Positions 33,078 through 40,726 of a DNA stretch of 64,000 bases are shown piece after piece (positions within the stretch are counted from its first letter, which is position 1; the number at the start of each line of letters is the position of its first letter). The notes below the pieces were generated by a model. That model was given only the letters and a program-made list of their open reading frames with translations. It ran no database searches and was not told where the DNA came from. Origin of the DNA: Streptomyces glomeratus (lineage in GTDB: Bacteria > Actinomycetota > Actinomycetes > Streptomycetales > Streptomycetaceae); assembly GCF_021462825.1 (NCBI RefSeq), contig NZ_JAKEEB010000001.1:248001-312000 (forward strand). Direction: 5' to 3'. The position numbers and the translations under genes were made by a program.

Positions 33078-33250
33078 AAAATGTGTTCGAAATTGATCGG
33101 GTGGCGATCACCTTGGGCCAATGCAATAGCGGTCCCGTCGGCCTGTTGATCGCATCGGTCCCAAAAAAAGTTCGAAATATCAGCCAGATCGTGCGACACA
33201 CCGGCCCAATTGGCAGATGGCCTCATGCAAACCCCTCTACCGTGTGAGGC
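33078..33250. promoter_or_regulatory. AT-rich intergenic region before glpR
   Basis: This 173-bp gap is markedly AT-rich for the window, with runs of A and two copies of GTTCGAAAT at 33085-33093 and 33170-33178, 85 bp apart, each centred on the palindrome TTCGAA. GATCG words recur between them. A -10-like TACCGT at 33238-33243 places a transcript start at or next to the GTG 33251, suggesting an independent, possibly leaderless transcript for glpR. Confidence 0.5.
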
Positions 33251-34399
33251 GTGAGCAGCAGCGGCCTCATCTACGCAGTCATTGTCGGGGCCTGGGCCGC
33301 CTACTTGGTGCCTATGTGGCTCCGTAGGCAGGACGAGCTGAACGAGTCTCGTCCGACGGAACGCTTCAGCACCGCCATCCGGCTGCTGTCCGGACGGGCG
33401 GCCATGGAGCGTCGATACGCCAAGGGCCTGCGGGCGCGCTCCACCGAGGAGGGGGAGCGCAGTGATCACCCGGACGGCGTCACCGACTCGGTGGACGTCC
33501 GGGCCTTCGCCGTGCCTCCGAGCGGTCGGCAGGAGCGCACGCGGGTGGAGCCGGAGGGCCCGGCTCGCCGGGAGCCGGCGGGCCGGGTCGCCCCCCGGGC
33601 CCGGAAGGTGCCCTCGGCGGAGGCCAGGGCACGCGCTCGGCGCTCGAAGGTGCTGGCGCGGCGCCGGCGCACCACCGTGGTGCTCTTCCTCGCCTTCACG
33701 CTCGGCGCGATCGTCGCCGCGGTCGGGGGGCTGGCCTTCCTGTGGGCACCCGGCGTGCCCGCCGTGCTGCTGAGCGCGTACATCGCCTATCTGCGGTCCC
33801 AGGAGCGCAAGCGGTTCATCTACACGATGGACCGCCGCCGAGCCGAGGCGGCTGCGCAGCGGCTGCGTGAACGGCAGCCCCGGCGGCGGCCCCCGGCCCC
33901 GTCCGAGGCGGAGGAGCAGCCGGAGGACGGGTCCGAGCCCGAGGGCGACCCCGGGCTGTCGGCGCTCGCCGCGGACCGGCGGGCCCTGGTCGAGCAGACC
34001 GATCACGCGGAGTGGGTGGACCAGCAGCGCGAGCGGCAGCGCAGACCGGGCCACGGGGACAGCTGGGATCCCGTGCCGGTGCCGCTGCCGACGTATGTGA
34101 CCGCGCCGGTCGCCCCCCGGGCGACGCCGAGCGTGGACCTCGGCACGCCGGACGCCTGGAGCTCCGCCCGGTCGAGCGCGGCGGAGGCGGCGGCGCCCGT
34201 GCCCGGGGTGTCCGCGGCCGATCGCGACGAACCGGACCCGGAGGAACCCGCCGGGGCCCAGGAACGGCCGGGGGCCGGTGACGGCGCCCGGAGCGACGCC
34301 CGCAGGGCGGCCTCGGCGCGACGGTCCCGGGAGCGCGGGCGCACTCCGCTGTTCGATCAGTACGAGGACGGAGAACGGCCCCGGGCCGCCAACGAGTAG
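33251..34399 (+). CDS. GlpR/SepX-like divisome membrane protein
   Basis: A 382-residue protein with an N-terminal membrane helix (about 5-22, LIYAVIVGAWAAYLVPMWL), a charged loop, two closely spaced helices (about 141-180) and a long disordered, acidic/Arg-rich C-terminus that contains a conserved-looking PTYVTAP motif. The topology and the position at the end of galU-moeA-...-rimJ match M. tuberculosis Rv0996 and the corynebacterial GLPR receptor that recruits the MoeA-like Glp to FtsZ. Streptomyces SepX, needed for hyphal septation, appears to be the same family, but I cannot confirm that from sequence alone. GTG 33251 is the only suitable start. Confidence 0.75.
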   Translation: MSSSGLIYAVIVGAWAAYLVPMWLRRQDELNESRPTERFSTAIRLLSGRAAMERRYAKGLRARSTEEGERSDHPDGVTDSVDVRAFAVPPSGRQERTRVEPEGPARREPAGRVAPRARKVPSAEARARARRSKVLARRRRTTVVLFLAFTLGAIVAAVGGLAFLWAPGVPAVLLSAYIAYLRSQERKRFIYTMDRRRAEAAAQRLRERQPRRRPPAPSEAEEQPEDGSEPEGDPGLSALAADRRALVEQTDHAEWVDQQRERQRRPGHGDSWDPVPVPLPTYVTAPVAPRATPSVDLGTPDAWSSARSSAAEAAAPVPGVSAADRDEPDPEEPAGAQERPGAGDGARSDARRAASARRSRERGRTPLFDQYEDGERPRAANE

Positions 34400-34494
34400 G
34401 GGCCGCCGGTGCCTGGTCGTACCCCCGCGGTTGACCTGGGCGGAACGGATTTCCAGACCGGCCGATGGGGATGCTAGAGTTTCACTCGTTGCAA

Positions 34495-34568
34495 GGGCCT
34501 GTGGCGCAGTCCGGTAGCGCACCTCGTTCGCATCGAGGGGGCCAGGGGTTCAAATCCCCTCAGGTCCA
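34495..34568 (+). tRNA. tRNA-Ala, anticodon CGC
   Basis: A 74-nt cloverleaf folds cleanly: acceptor GGGCCTG/CAGGTCC with the G3-U70 pair that identifies alanine tRNA, D stem GCGC/GCGC, anticodon stem CCTCG/CGAGG with loop TTCGCAT (anticodon CGC, reading GCG), T arm AGGGG-TTCAAAT-CCCCT, and discriminator A. CCA is not encoded. A -10 box TAGAGT (34475-34480) lies 14 nt upstream with a possible -35 TTCCAG (34451-34456). A strong terminator follows at 34606. Confidence 0.95.
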
Positions 34569-34605
34569 CCGCAACAACTCCCTGAAGCCCAGGGCAGTTG
34601 GGAAG

Positions 34606-34641
34606 ATCCCGTCCGATCGAAAGATCGGGCGGGATTTTTCT
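34606..34641 (+). terminator. Rho-independent terminator of the tRNA gene
   Basis: ATCCCGTCCGATC (34606-34618) pairs with GATCGGGCGGGAT (34623-34635), with one G-U pair, around a GAAA tetraloop, followed by TTTTCTT. It is the only canonical stem-plus-U-tract terminator noticed in this window. Confidence 0.95.
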
Positions 34642-34790
34642 TGTGCCGAACGCGGCCCGAGCGCCGCGCAGTTCGGCGCGCGGCGCGCGAGCGGTGTGAG
34701 GGGGCGCACAGGCGCCGGTCGAGGTGGAAGCCCGCGGGTGCCGGCCGCGTGCGGGATCCCGCAGGCCGCAGTGGGCGGATCCCGGGTGGC

Positions 34791-35267
34791 CTACAGCGGC
34801 TTCGCGAAGCAGAGGCTCAGGTCGTGGAAGCGGTAGTAGCCGAACTTGGCGCACGGCTCGTAGCCGCTGGAGGTGTAGAGGGCCACGGCCTCCGGCTGCT
34901 TGGTGCCCGTCTCCAGCACCATGCGGGTGCGGCCCGCCGCACGGGCGTCCTCCTCCAGGGCGGCCAGGATGCGGCGCGCCAGACCGCGGCCCCGCATCTC
35001 CGCTATGACGAACATCCGTTTGACCTCGGCGTCCCCGTCGAGATAGCCCTCGTCGTTCTGCTCCTGGCCGCGCCAGCCGCCCGTGGCGACGGGGCGCTCC
35101 CACTCGTCGTAGGCGATCAGATACAGGCCGGCCGGAGGCTGGAACATCGCCGGGTCCAGAAGGGTGGCGTCGCCGCCGTCGCCGTAGCGCAGGTGGTACT
35201 CGGCCTGCACCTCGTCGCTGAGCTTGACGGCGTCGGGGTGATCGAAGGGGACACGGCGAATATTCAT
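34791..35267 (-). CDS. GNAT family N-acetyltransferase
   Basis: A 158-residue GNAT protein. The acetyl-CoA binding segment is VKRMFVIAEMRGRGLARRIL (about residues 83-102), followed by the ALYTSSGYEPCAKFGYYR region typical of the C-terminal strands. The substrate is unknown. ATG 35267 is preferred to an upstream in-frame ATG because homologues begin MNIRRVPFDHPDA; AGGC lies just upstream. It is divergent from the xth gene over 67 bp. Confidence 0.85.
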   Translation of the reverse strand: MNIRRVPFDHPDAVKLSDEVQAEYHLRYGDGGDATLLDPAMFQPPAGLYLIAYDEWERPVATGGWRGQEQNDEGYLDGDAEVKRMFVIAEMRGRGLARRILAALEEDARAAGRTRMVLETGTKQPEAVALYTSSGYEPCAKFGYYRFHDLSLCFAKPL

Positions 35268-35334
35268 GCTGCCTATCGTACAATTATTCAACATCGCGGA
35301 CGGGTCCCTCCCAGTGTGCCGGTAGTGTTCCGGC

Positions 35335-36135
35335 GTGCTGACTGTGACCTCCGTGAACGTGAACGGGATCCGGGCCGCCGCGAAGAAAGGCTTCGTGGAG
35401 TGGCTGGCCGGGACCTCGGCCGATGTGCTGTGCCTTCAGGAGGTCCGGGCCGAGCCCGGGCAGATCCCCGTGGACGTTCGGACGCCCGAGGGGTGGCATG
35501 CCGTGCACGCGTCGGCCGCCGCGAAGGGGCGCGCCGGGGTGTCGCTCTACACGCGCCGCGAGCCGGACCGCGTCCGCGTGGGGTTCGGGTCGGCCGAGTT
35601 CGACGGCAGCGGACGGTACATCGAGGCGGACCTGCCCGGTGTCACCGTCGCCAGCCTCTATCTGCCCTCCGGCGAGGTCGGGACCGAACGGCAGGACGAG
35701 AAGGTCCGTTTCATGGCCGAGTTCCTCGGCTATCTGAAGGAACTGCGGGGCCGGGCGGCCGCCGACGGACGCGAGGTCCTCGTATGCGGCGACTGGAACA
35801 TCGCCCACCGCGAGGCCGACCTCAAGAACTGGCGCGGCAATCGGAAGAACTCCGGCTTCCTGCCCCAGGAGCGGGACTGGCTGAGCCGGGTCTTCGATCC
35901 CGAGGACGGTGGGTACGTCGACGTGGTGCGGGCGCTGCACCCCGACGCGGAGGGGCCGTACACCTGGTGGTCCTACCGGGGGCGTGCCTTCGACAACGAC
36001 TCGGGATGGCGGATCGACCTGGCCGTGGCGACCCCCGGGCTCGCGGGCCGGGCCGTCAAGGCCGTGGTCGAGCGGGCGGCCGGCCATGGCGAGCGGTGGT
36101 CCGATCACGCTCCCGTGACGGTGGTCTTCGAGTGA
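35335..36135 (+). CDS. xth: Exodeoxyribonuclease III
   Basis: A 266-residue exonuclease/endonuclease/phosphatase-fold DNA repair enzyme (AP endonuclease and 3'-5' exonuclease). Conserved active-site segments are SVNVNGIRAA (Asn), LCLQEVRA (metal-binding Glu), VCGDWNIAHREADLKNW (Asp/Asn), and the C-terminal WRIDLAVAT and SDHAPV with catalytic Asp-His. It starts at GTG 35335 and lies divergent to a GNAT gene and convergent with a MerR gene. Confidence 0.93.
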   Translation: MLTVTSVNVNGIRAAAKKGFVEWLAGTSADVLCLQEVRAEPGQIPVDVRTPEGWHAVHASAAAKGRAGVSLYTRREPDRVRVGFGSAEFDGSGRYIEADLPGVTVASLYLPSGEVGTERQDEKVRFMAEFLGYLKELRGRAAADGREVLVCGDWNIAHREADLKNWRGNRKNSGFLPQERDWLSRVFDPEDGGYVDVVRALHPDAEGPYTWWSYRGRAFDNDSGWRIDLAVATPGLAGRAVKAVVERAAGHGERWSDHAPVTVVFE

Positions 36136-36165
36136 CCCGGGTGACGGGGTGACGGCCGGGCGGCC

Positions 36166-36819
36166 CTACACCTCGCGCAGACGGCGGTCCAGGGCCAGTG
36201 AGAGTTCCGCGTCCACCACGCTCTTGGCCAGCGGCCGCAGGCGCTCGGCGTCCTCGGGGGAGCGGTGGTGTGTGCTCATCAGGTCCGCGAAGACATCCGC
36301 CAGGGCCTCCGCGTGGTCGCGGACGCGGCGGGCGGCGGCCAGGACGTCCGCGAGCGGGATCCCCTCGCGGACCAGCGCCGCCGAGACGTCGAGGAGCCGG
36401 CGGCTTATGTGGACGATCTCGCCGCCGTCCGTGCCGAGGTAGCCCAGTTCGAGGGCCGCGGCGAGGTTCTCCGGGGTCGCCTCGGCGCCGAACACATCGG
36501 CCAGGGCCTCCGGCGTGAGGCGGACCGGGATCTCCTCGGTGGGCGCGCCGAGGCCCAGCAGATCGCCGACGTCGCGCCCGTGGTCGAACGCCTCGGCCAG
36601 CTCAGCGATGCCGCTGAGGGTGTGGCCGCGCTCCAGAAGCGCCGAGATCGTGCGCAGCCGGGCCAGATGGGTCTCGTCGTACCAGGCGATACGGCCCTCG
36701 CGGCGCGGCGGCTGGATCAGCTTGCGCTCGCGGTAGAAGCGCAGGGTGCGCACCGTGATGCCGGCCTCCTTGGCCAGCTCCTCCATGCGGTACTCGCGCC
36801 GCTCCCCGTCCTCTGCCAC
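36166..36819 (-). CDS. MerR family transcriptional regulator
   Basis: A 217-residue regulator. The MerR winged helix is at residues 10-78 (YRMEELAKEAGITVRTLRFYRERKL would be the core), with a longer helical effector domain of about 130 residues of unknown ligand specificity. It lacks the Cys clusters of metal sensors. It is divergent from the monooxygenase operon across 167 bp containing three inverted repeats, so it is the obvious candidate regulator. The GTG at 36819 is used; the ribosome binding site is GGGTGCGGG-like. Confidence 0.86.
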   Translation of the reverse strand: MAEDGERREYRMEELAKEAGITVRTLRFYRERKLIQPPRREGRIAWYDETHLARLRTISALLERGHTLSGIAELAEAFDHGRDVGDLLGLGAPTEEIPVRLTPEALADVFGAEATPENLAAALELGYLGTDGGEIVHISRRLLDVSAALVREGIPLADVLAAARRVRDHAEALADVFADLMSTHHRSPEDAERLRPLAKSVVDAELSLALDRRLREV

Positions 36820-36836
36820 GCCCGCACCCTACGTCG

Positions 36837-36922
36837 TACCACCGGTAACTTTCCTCGTACCGCCCTCTACCCATCGGTACGCCGCTGCCCTACGCTCCCC
36901 ATTGTGCCAGTGGGTACTGGCA
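36837..36922. promoter_or_regulatory. Cluster of inverted repeats in divergent promoter
   Basis: Three inverted repeats lie between the MerR and monooxygenase genes: TACC-ACC-GGTA (36837-36847), CGTACCG-N12-CGGTACG (36856-36881) and TGCCAGT-GGGT-ACTGGCA (36905-36922). The second has a span near that of MerR operators, which usually sit between -35 and -10 boxes. Which is used is unknown. Confidence 0.55.
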
Positions 36923-36986
36923 GAGTCGTACCGGCTCTCCTGACCAGGCGCCAGGTGAGCCGGCCCAGGGACCGGGAGGCTTCGGG

Positions 36987-38522
36987 ATGGCCGAGCACGA
37001 ACATGTGCCTCATGTGCGGGTGGCGGTGATCGGATCAGGGTTCGGCGGGCTCGGGGCCGCCGTGCGGCTGCGCAGGGAGGGCGTCACCGACTTCGTCGTC
37101 CTGGAGCGGGCGAGCGGCGTCGGCGGGACCTGGCGCGACAACAGTTACCCCGGGTGCGCCTGTGACGTCCCGTCGCATCTGTACTCGTTCTCGTTCGCGC
37201 CCAACCCCGACTGGCCCCGCACCTTCTCCGGGCAGGAGCACATCCGCGCCTACCTGGAGCATGTGACGGACGTCTTCGGGCTGCGGCCCCACCTACGCTT
37301 CGACTCCGAAGTGAAGCTGATGACCTGGGACGATGAGAAGCTGCACTGGGCGATCGAGACCAGCAGCGGGCCGCTCACCGCCGATGTGGTCGTCTCCGCC
37401 ACCGGACCGCTGTCCGACCCGAAACTCCCGGCCGTTCCCGGCCTCGACGGCTTCCCCGGAAGGATCTTCCACTCCGCCCGCTGGGACCAGGACCTCGACC
37501 TGCGCGGCAAGCGCGTCGCCGTGATCGGCACGGGCGCCTCCGCGATCCAGATCATTCCCGAGATCCAGCCGGTCGTCGGCCGGCTCACCGTCTTCCAGCG
37601 CACACCGCCGTGGGTGATGCCCCGCGTCGACCGCGACATCAGCGGCCTGGAGCGCAGGCTGCACCGCGCGCTGCCGTTCACCACGCAGCTGCGCCGAGGC
37701 TTCCTGTGGGGCATCCGGGAACTTCAGGTCCAGGCGTTCACCAAGCACCCCGACGAGCTGGGCCTGATCGAGCGGATGGCCCGGCGCAACATCGCACGGG
37801 CGGTCAAGGACCCGGCGCTGCGGGCCAAGCTGACCCCGGACTACCGCATCGGCTGCAAGCGGATCCTGCTCTCCAACTCGTACTACCCGGCGCTCACCCG
37901 GCCCAATGTGGAGGTCGTCGCCTCCGGGCTGAGCGAGGTCCGCGGCTCGACCCTGATCGCCGCGGACGGCACCGAGACCGAGGCCGACGTGATCGTCTTC
38001 GGCACCGGTTTCCATGTCACGGACTTGCCGATCGCGGAACGGGTGGTCGGCGCCGGCGGACGGACGCTCGCCCGGGCGTGGAGCGGCGGTATGAGGGCGC
38101 TGCGGGGCGCGACCGCCGCCGGATTCCCCAACTGGATGACGATCATCGGGCCCAACACCGGTCTCGGGAACTCCTCGATGATCCTGATGATCGAGTCCCA
38201 GCTGAACTACATGGCCGACTTCCTGCGGCAGCTGGACGTGCTCGGCGGCCGGGTCGCGCTCGACGCCCGGCCGGCTGCCGTCGACGCCTGGAACCACAAG
38301 GTGCAGGAGCGCATGAAGCGCACGGTGTGGAACACCGGCGGCTGCACCAGCTGGTACCTCGATGCCAGCGGCCGCAACACCACCATCTGGCCGGGTACGA
38401 CGACGGAGTTCCGCAGCGCGACCCGCCGGGTCGATCTCGAAGAGTACGAGGTGGTCCGGGCCCCCCGGACATCACGGCAGGGCGAGCGCCCCGCCGGGAC
38501 GAGGACGGAGGCACGCGCATGA
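36987..38522 (+). CDS. Flavin-containing Baeyer-Villiger-type monooxygenase
   Basis: A 511-residue FAD- and NADPH-dependent monooxygenase. The first Rossmann motif is GSGFGG (16-21), the Baeyer-Villiger fingerprint FPGRIFHSARWD is at 156-167, and the second Rossmann motif is GTGASA (181-186). It should insert oxygen into ketones or oxidise thioethers; the native substrate is unknown. The operon with an alpha/beta hydrolase and an SDR resembles mycobacterial mymA (Rv3083 onward), implicated in lipid modification. ATG 36987 follows GGGAGG. Its stop overlaps the hydrolase start (ATGA). Confidence 0.9.
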   Translation: MAEHEHVPHVRVAVIGSGFGGLGAAVRLRREGVTDFVVLERASGVGGTWRDNSYPGCACDVPSHLYSFSFAPNPDWPRTFSGQEHIRAYLEHVTDVFGLRPHLRFDSEVKLMTWDDEKLHWAIETSSGPLTADVVVSATGPLSDPKLPAVPGLDGFPGRIFHSARWDQDLDLRGKRVAVIGTGASAIQIIPEIQPVVGRLTVFQRTPPWVMPRVDRDISGLERRLHRALPFTTQLRRGFLWGIRELQVQAFTKHPDELGLIERMARRNIARAVKDPALRAKLTPDYRIGCKRILLSNSYYPALTRPNVEVVASGLSEVRGSTLIAADGTETEADVIVFGTGFHVTDLPIAERVVGAGGRTLARAWSGGMRALRGATAAGFPNWMTIIGPNTGLGNSSMILMIESQLNYMADFLRQLDVLGGRVALDARPAAVDAWNHKVQERMKRTVWNTGGCTSWYLDASGRNTTIWPGTTTEFRSATRRVDLEEYEVVRAPRTSRQGERPAGTRTEARA

Positions 38523-39445
38523 GCCGGCCGGCGTATGTCACGAGCGGGCCGTACGCGCCGCCCGCCCCCGCCCGTGAGTTGACCGTCCGCTCGGCCGACG
38601 GCGCCCGGTTGCACGTGGAGGTCCATGGACCCGAGGGCGCGCCCCCGGTGGTCCTCGCCCATGGCTGGACCTGCTCGACCGCCTTCTGGGCCGCGCAGAT
38701 CCGGGACCTCGCCGCCGACCACCGGGTGATCGCGTACGACCAGCGGGGGCACGGGCGCAGTCCCGTGAGCCCCACGTGCACCGCCGAAGCACTCGCCGAC
38801 GACCTGGAAGCGGTGCTCTCCGCCACGCTCGCACCGGGCGAGAAGGCCGTGGTCGCAGGGCACTCCATGGGCGGGATGACGGTGCTGGCCGCGGCCGCGC
38901 GCCCTCGATTCCGGGCGCACACGGCGGCTGTTCTGTTGTGCAGCACGGGGAGTGCGCGCCTGGTCGCCGAGGCTCTCGTATTGCCGATCCGCGCCGGGCG
39001 CGTGCGTACCTGGCTCACGGCGCGCGTGCTGGGATCCCGCGCCCCGCTCGGGCCGGTCACGCCGCTGTCCCTGCGCATCCTCAAGTACGCCACCATGGGT
39101 GCCGCTTCGGCGCCCGCCATGGTGGAGGCGTGCGGGCGGGTCGTGCACGGCTGCCCGCGCGAGGTGCGTCACGCCTGGTCGCGCATGCTGGAGGCGCTGG
39201 ATCTGGAGAACGGCGTACGGGAGTTGACCGTTCCGACCGAGGTCGTGGTCGGCACCGCCGACCGGCTCACCCCTCCGGTGCACACACGGGCGCTGGTCGC
39301 TTCGCTGCCCCACTGCGTGGGCAGCACGGAACTGCCGGGGATCGGCCATATGACGCCGGTGGAGGCACCGGAGCTGGTGACCGGGAAGATCCGAGGACTC
39401 GTCGCGGCATACGCGGGAGACACGCAGGTCAGGGAGGGCGCATGA
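38519..39445 (+). CDS. Alpha/beta hydrolase
   Basis: A 308-residue alpha/beta-fold esterase-type hydrolase. The oxyanion region is VVLAHGWTCS, the nucleophile elbow GHSMGG gives Ser116, and the later GTADRLTPP (Asp) and GIGHMTPVE (His) complete the triad. No signal peptide is seen. It overlaps the monooxygenase and the following dehydrogenase by 4 nt on each side, so the three are translationally coupled. It probably hydrolyses the ester made by the monooxygenase. Confidence 0.9.
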   Translation: MSRPAYVTSGPYAPPAPARELTVRSADGARLHVEVHGPEGAPPVVLAHGWTCSTAFWAAQIRDLAADHRVIAYDQRGHGRSPVSPTCTAEALADDLEAVLSATLAPGEKAVVAGHSMGGMTVLAAAARPRFRAHTAAVLLCSTGSARLVAEALVLPIRAGRVRTWLTARVLGSRAPLGPVTPLSLRILKYATMGAASAPAMVEACGRVVHGCPREVRHAWSRMLEALDLENGVRELTVPTEVVVGTADRLTPPVHTRALVASLPHCVGSTELPGIGHMTPVEAPELVTGKIRGLVAAYAGDTQVREGA

Positions 39446-40326
39446 GCAGGGTGAACCTGGAGGGCCGGGTGGCGGTCGTCACCGGCGCCGCGCGGGGCGT
39501 CGGCGAACTGCTGGCCCGCAAGCTGTCGGTCCGGGGGGTGAGGGTCGCGCTCGTCGGTCTCGAGGCGGACGCGCTCAAGCGGGTCTCCGAGGGGCTGTAC
39601 GGGGACAGCGGCCACTGGTGCGCCGATGTCACCGACCAGGAGGCGATGACGCGTGTCGCGGGGGAGGTGCGGGAGCGGTTCGGAAAGGTCGACATCGTGG
39701 TCGCCAACGCGGGTGTGGCCAACGGAGGGCCGTTCACCGCGTCCGATCCCGAGGCATGGCGGCGGGTGATCGAGGTCAATCTGATCGGCTCGGCCGTCAC
39801 GGCCCGTTCCTTCCTGCCGGCGCTGATCGAGAGCCGCGGCTATCTGCTCCAGATCGCCTCGCTCGCAGCGATCACGCCCGCGCCGATGATGACGGCCTAC
39901 TGCGCGTCCAAGTCGGGCGTGGAGGCCTACGCACACAGTCTGCGCACCGAGGTCGCGCACCACGGCGTACGCGTCGGCGTCGGGTATCTGTCCTGGACCG
40001 ACACGGACATGGTGCGGGGGGCCGACCGGGACGACGTCATGCGGGAGTTGCGGCAGCGGCTGCCGTGGCCGTCCAACAAGACGTATCCGCTGGGACCGGC
40101 GGTGGACCGGATCGTGGCCGGGATCGAGCGGCGGTCGAGCCATGTCTACGGGCAGGCGTGGCTGCGCGGGATGCAGGCCGTGCGCGGCTGTCTGCCCGGG
40201 CTCATCGCCACGGTGGGGCAGCGGGAGATGCGGCGCTTCGAGCCGCGGCTCAAGGCGGTGCGCACGGGGCTGGTGGGAGCCGGCGGGGAGGCCGATGAGC
40301 AGCAGCGCCATACGCTGCGTAACTGA
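39442..40326 (+). CDS. Short-chain dehydrogenase/reductase
   Basis: A 294-residue classical SDR. The cofactor motif is TGAARGVG (G15, G19, G21), NAG is at 89-91, and the catalytic residues are Ser140, Tyr153 and Lys157. A C-terminal extension of about 40 residues after the fold is basic. It overlaps the hydrolase by 4 nt. In the pathway suggested by the operon it would interconvert an alcohol and the ketone used by the monooxygenase. Resembles Rv3085 of the mymA cluster. Confidence 0.9.
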   Translation: MSRVNLEGRVAVVTGAARGVGELLARKLSVRGVRVALVGLEADALKRVSEGLYGDSGHWCADVTDQEAMTRVAGEVRERFGKVDIVVANAGVANGGPFTASDPEAWRRVIEVNLIGSAVTARSFLPALIESRGYLLQIASLAAITPAPMMTAYCASKSGVEAYAHSLRTEVAHHGVRVGVGYLSWTDTDMVRGADRDDVMRELRQRLPWPSNKTYPLGPAVDRIVAGIERRSSHVYGQAWLRGMQAVRGCLPGLIATVGQREMRRFEPRLKAVRTGLVGAGGEADEQQRHTLRN

Positions 40327-40402
40327 TCGAAATGCGTGCTTTGTCGGTGCGTGTCAGTCTGGTCGAGCCCGATCCCCTCACCCACTACGGGAGTGAACCC
40401 AC

Positions 40403-40660
40403 ATGGGCATGAAGGACCAGTTCCAGGACAAGGCCGAACAGGTGAAGCAGCAGGCCAAGCAGAAGACGCAGCAGGCCAAGCAGCAGGCGCAGGAGCGTGG
40501 CCGGCAGGCTCAGGAGCGCGGCCAGCAGGCCCAGGAGCGCGGCCAGCAGGCCCAGGAGCGCGGCCAGCAGACCCAGCAGCGCGGCCGGCAGCGCGAAGAC
40601 GACACGCGACGGCTGCAGGACGACGCGGAGGACCGCTTCAACCAGGACTACGACATGTAG
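40403..40660 (+). CDS. Small Gln-rich heptad-repeat protein
   Basis: An 85-residue, highly charged protein without recognised domain. From about residue 12 it is one continuous predicted helix, with four near-identical copies of the heptad QQAQERG (encoded by 21-bp DNA repeats at about 40490-40575) and a C-terminal acidic/basic segment ending FNQDYDM. The pattern suggests an amphipathic or coiled-coil helix like CsbD/LEA-type stress proteins. ATG 40403 has GGGAG about 9 nt upstream. It is monocistronic and ends at a strong terminator. Confidence 0.7.
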   Translation: MGMKDQFQDKAEQVKQQAKQKTQQAKQQAQERGRQAQERGQQAQERGQQAQERGQQTQQRGRQREDDTRRLQDDAEDRFNQDYDM

Positions 40661-40677
40661 TTCGCCGCCCGGTCTTG

Positions 40678-40721
40678 CCCCGACGTGGGGCGTCCCCTCC
40701 GAAGGGCGCCCCACGTCGGGG
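40678..40721. terminator. Long bidirectional hairpin terminator
   Basis: CCCCGACGTGGGGCG (40678-40692) and its exact complement (40707-40721) enclose a 14-nt loop that can form a few more pairs. It lies between the convergent heptad-repeat and tricorn genes. Confidence 0.88.
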
Positions 40722-40726
40722 TGTTG

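Noticed and set aside
33193..33201. GACAC word upstream of glpR as a WhiA site
   Set aside because: A five-base word is too short to support a developmental regulator site without ChIP or conservation data.
34495..34568. tRNA-Ala as attachment site for the integrase remnant
   Set aside because: The remnant is 25 kb away, the flanking genes are core genes, and no duplicated tRNA 3' end was seen nearby.
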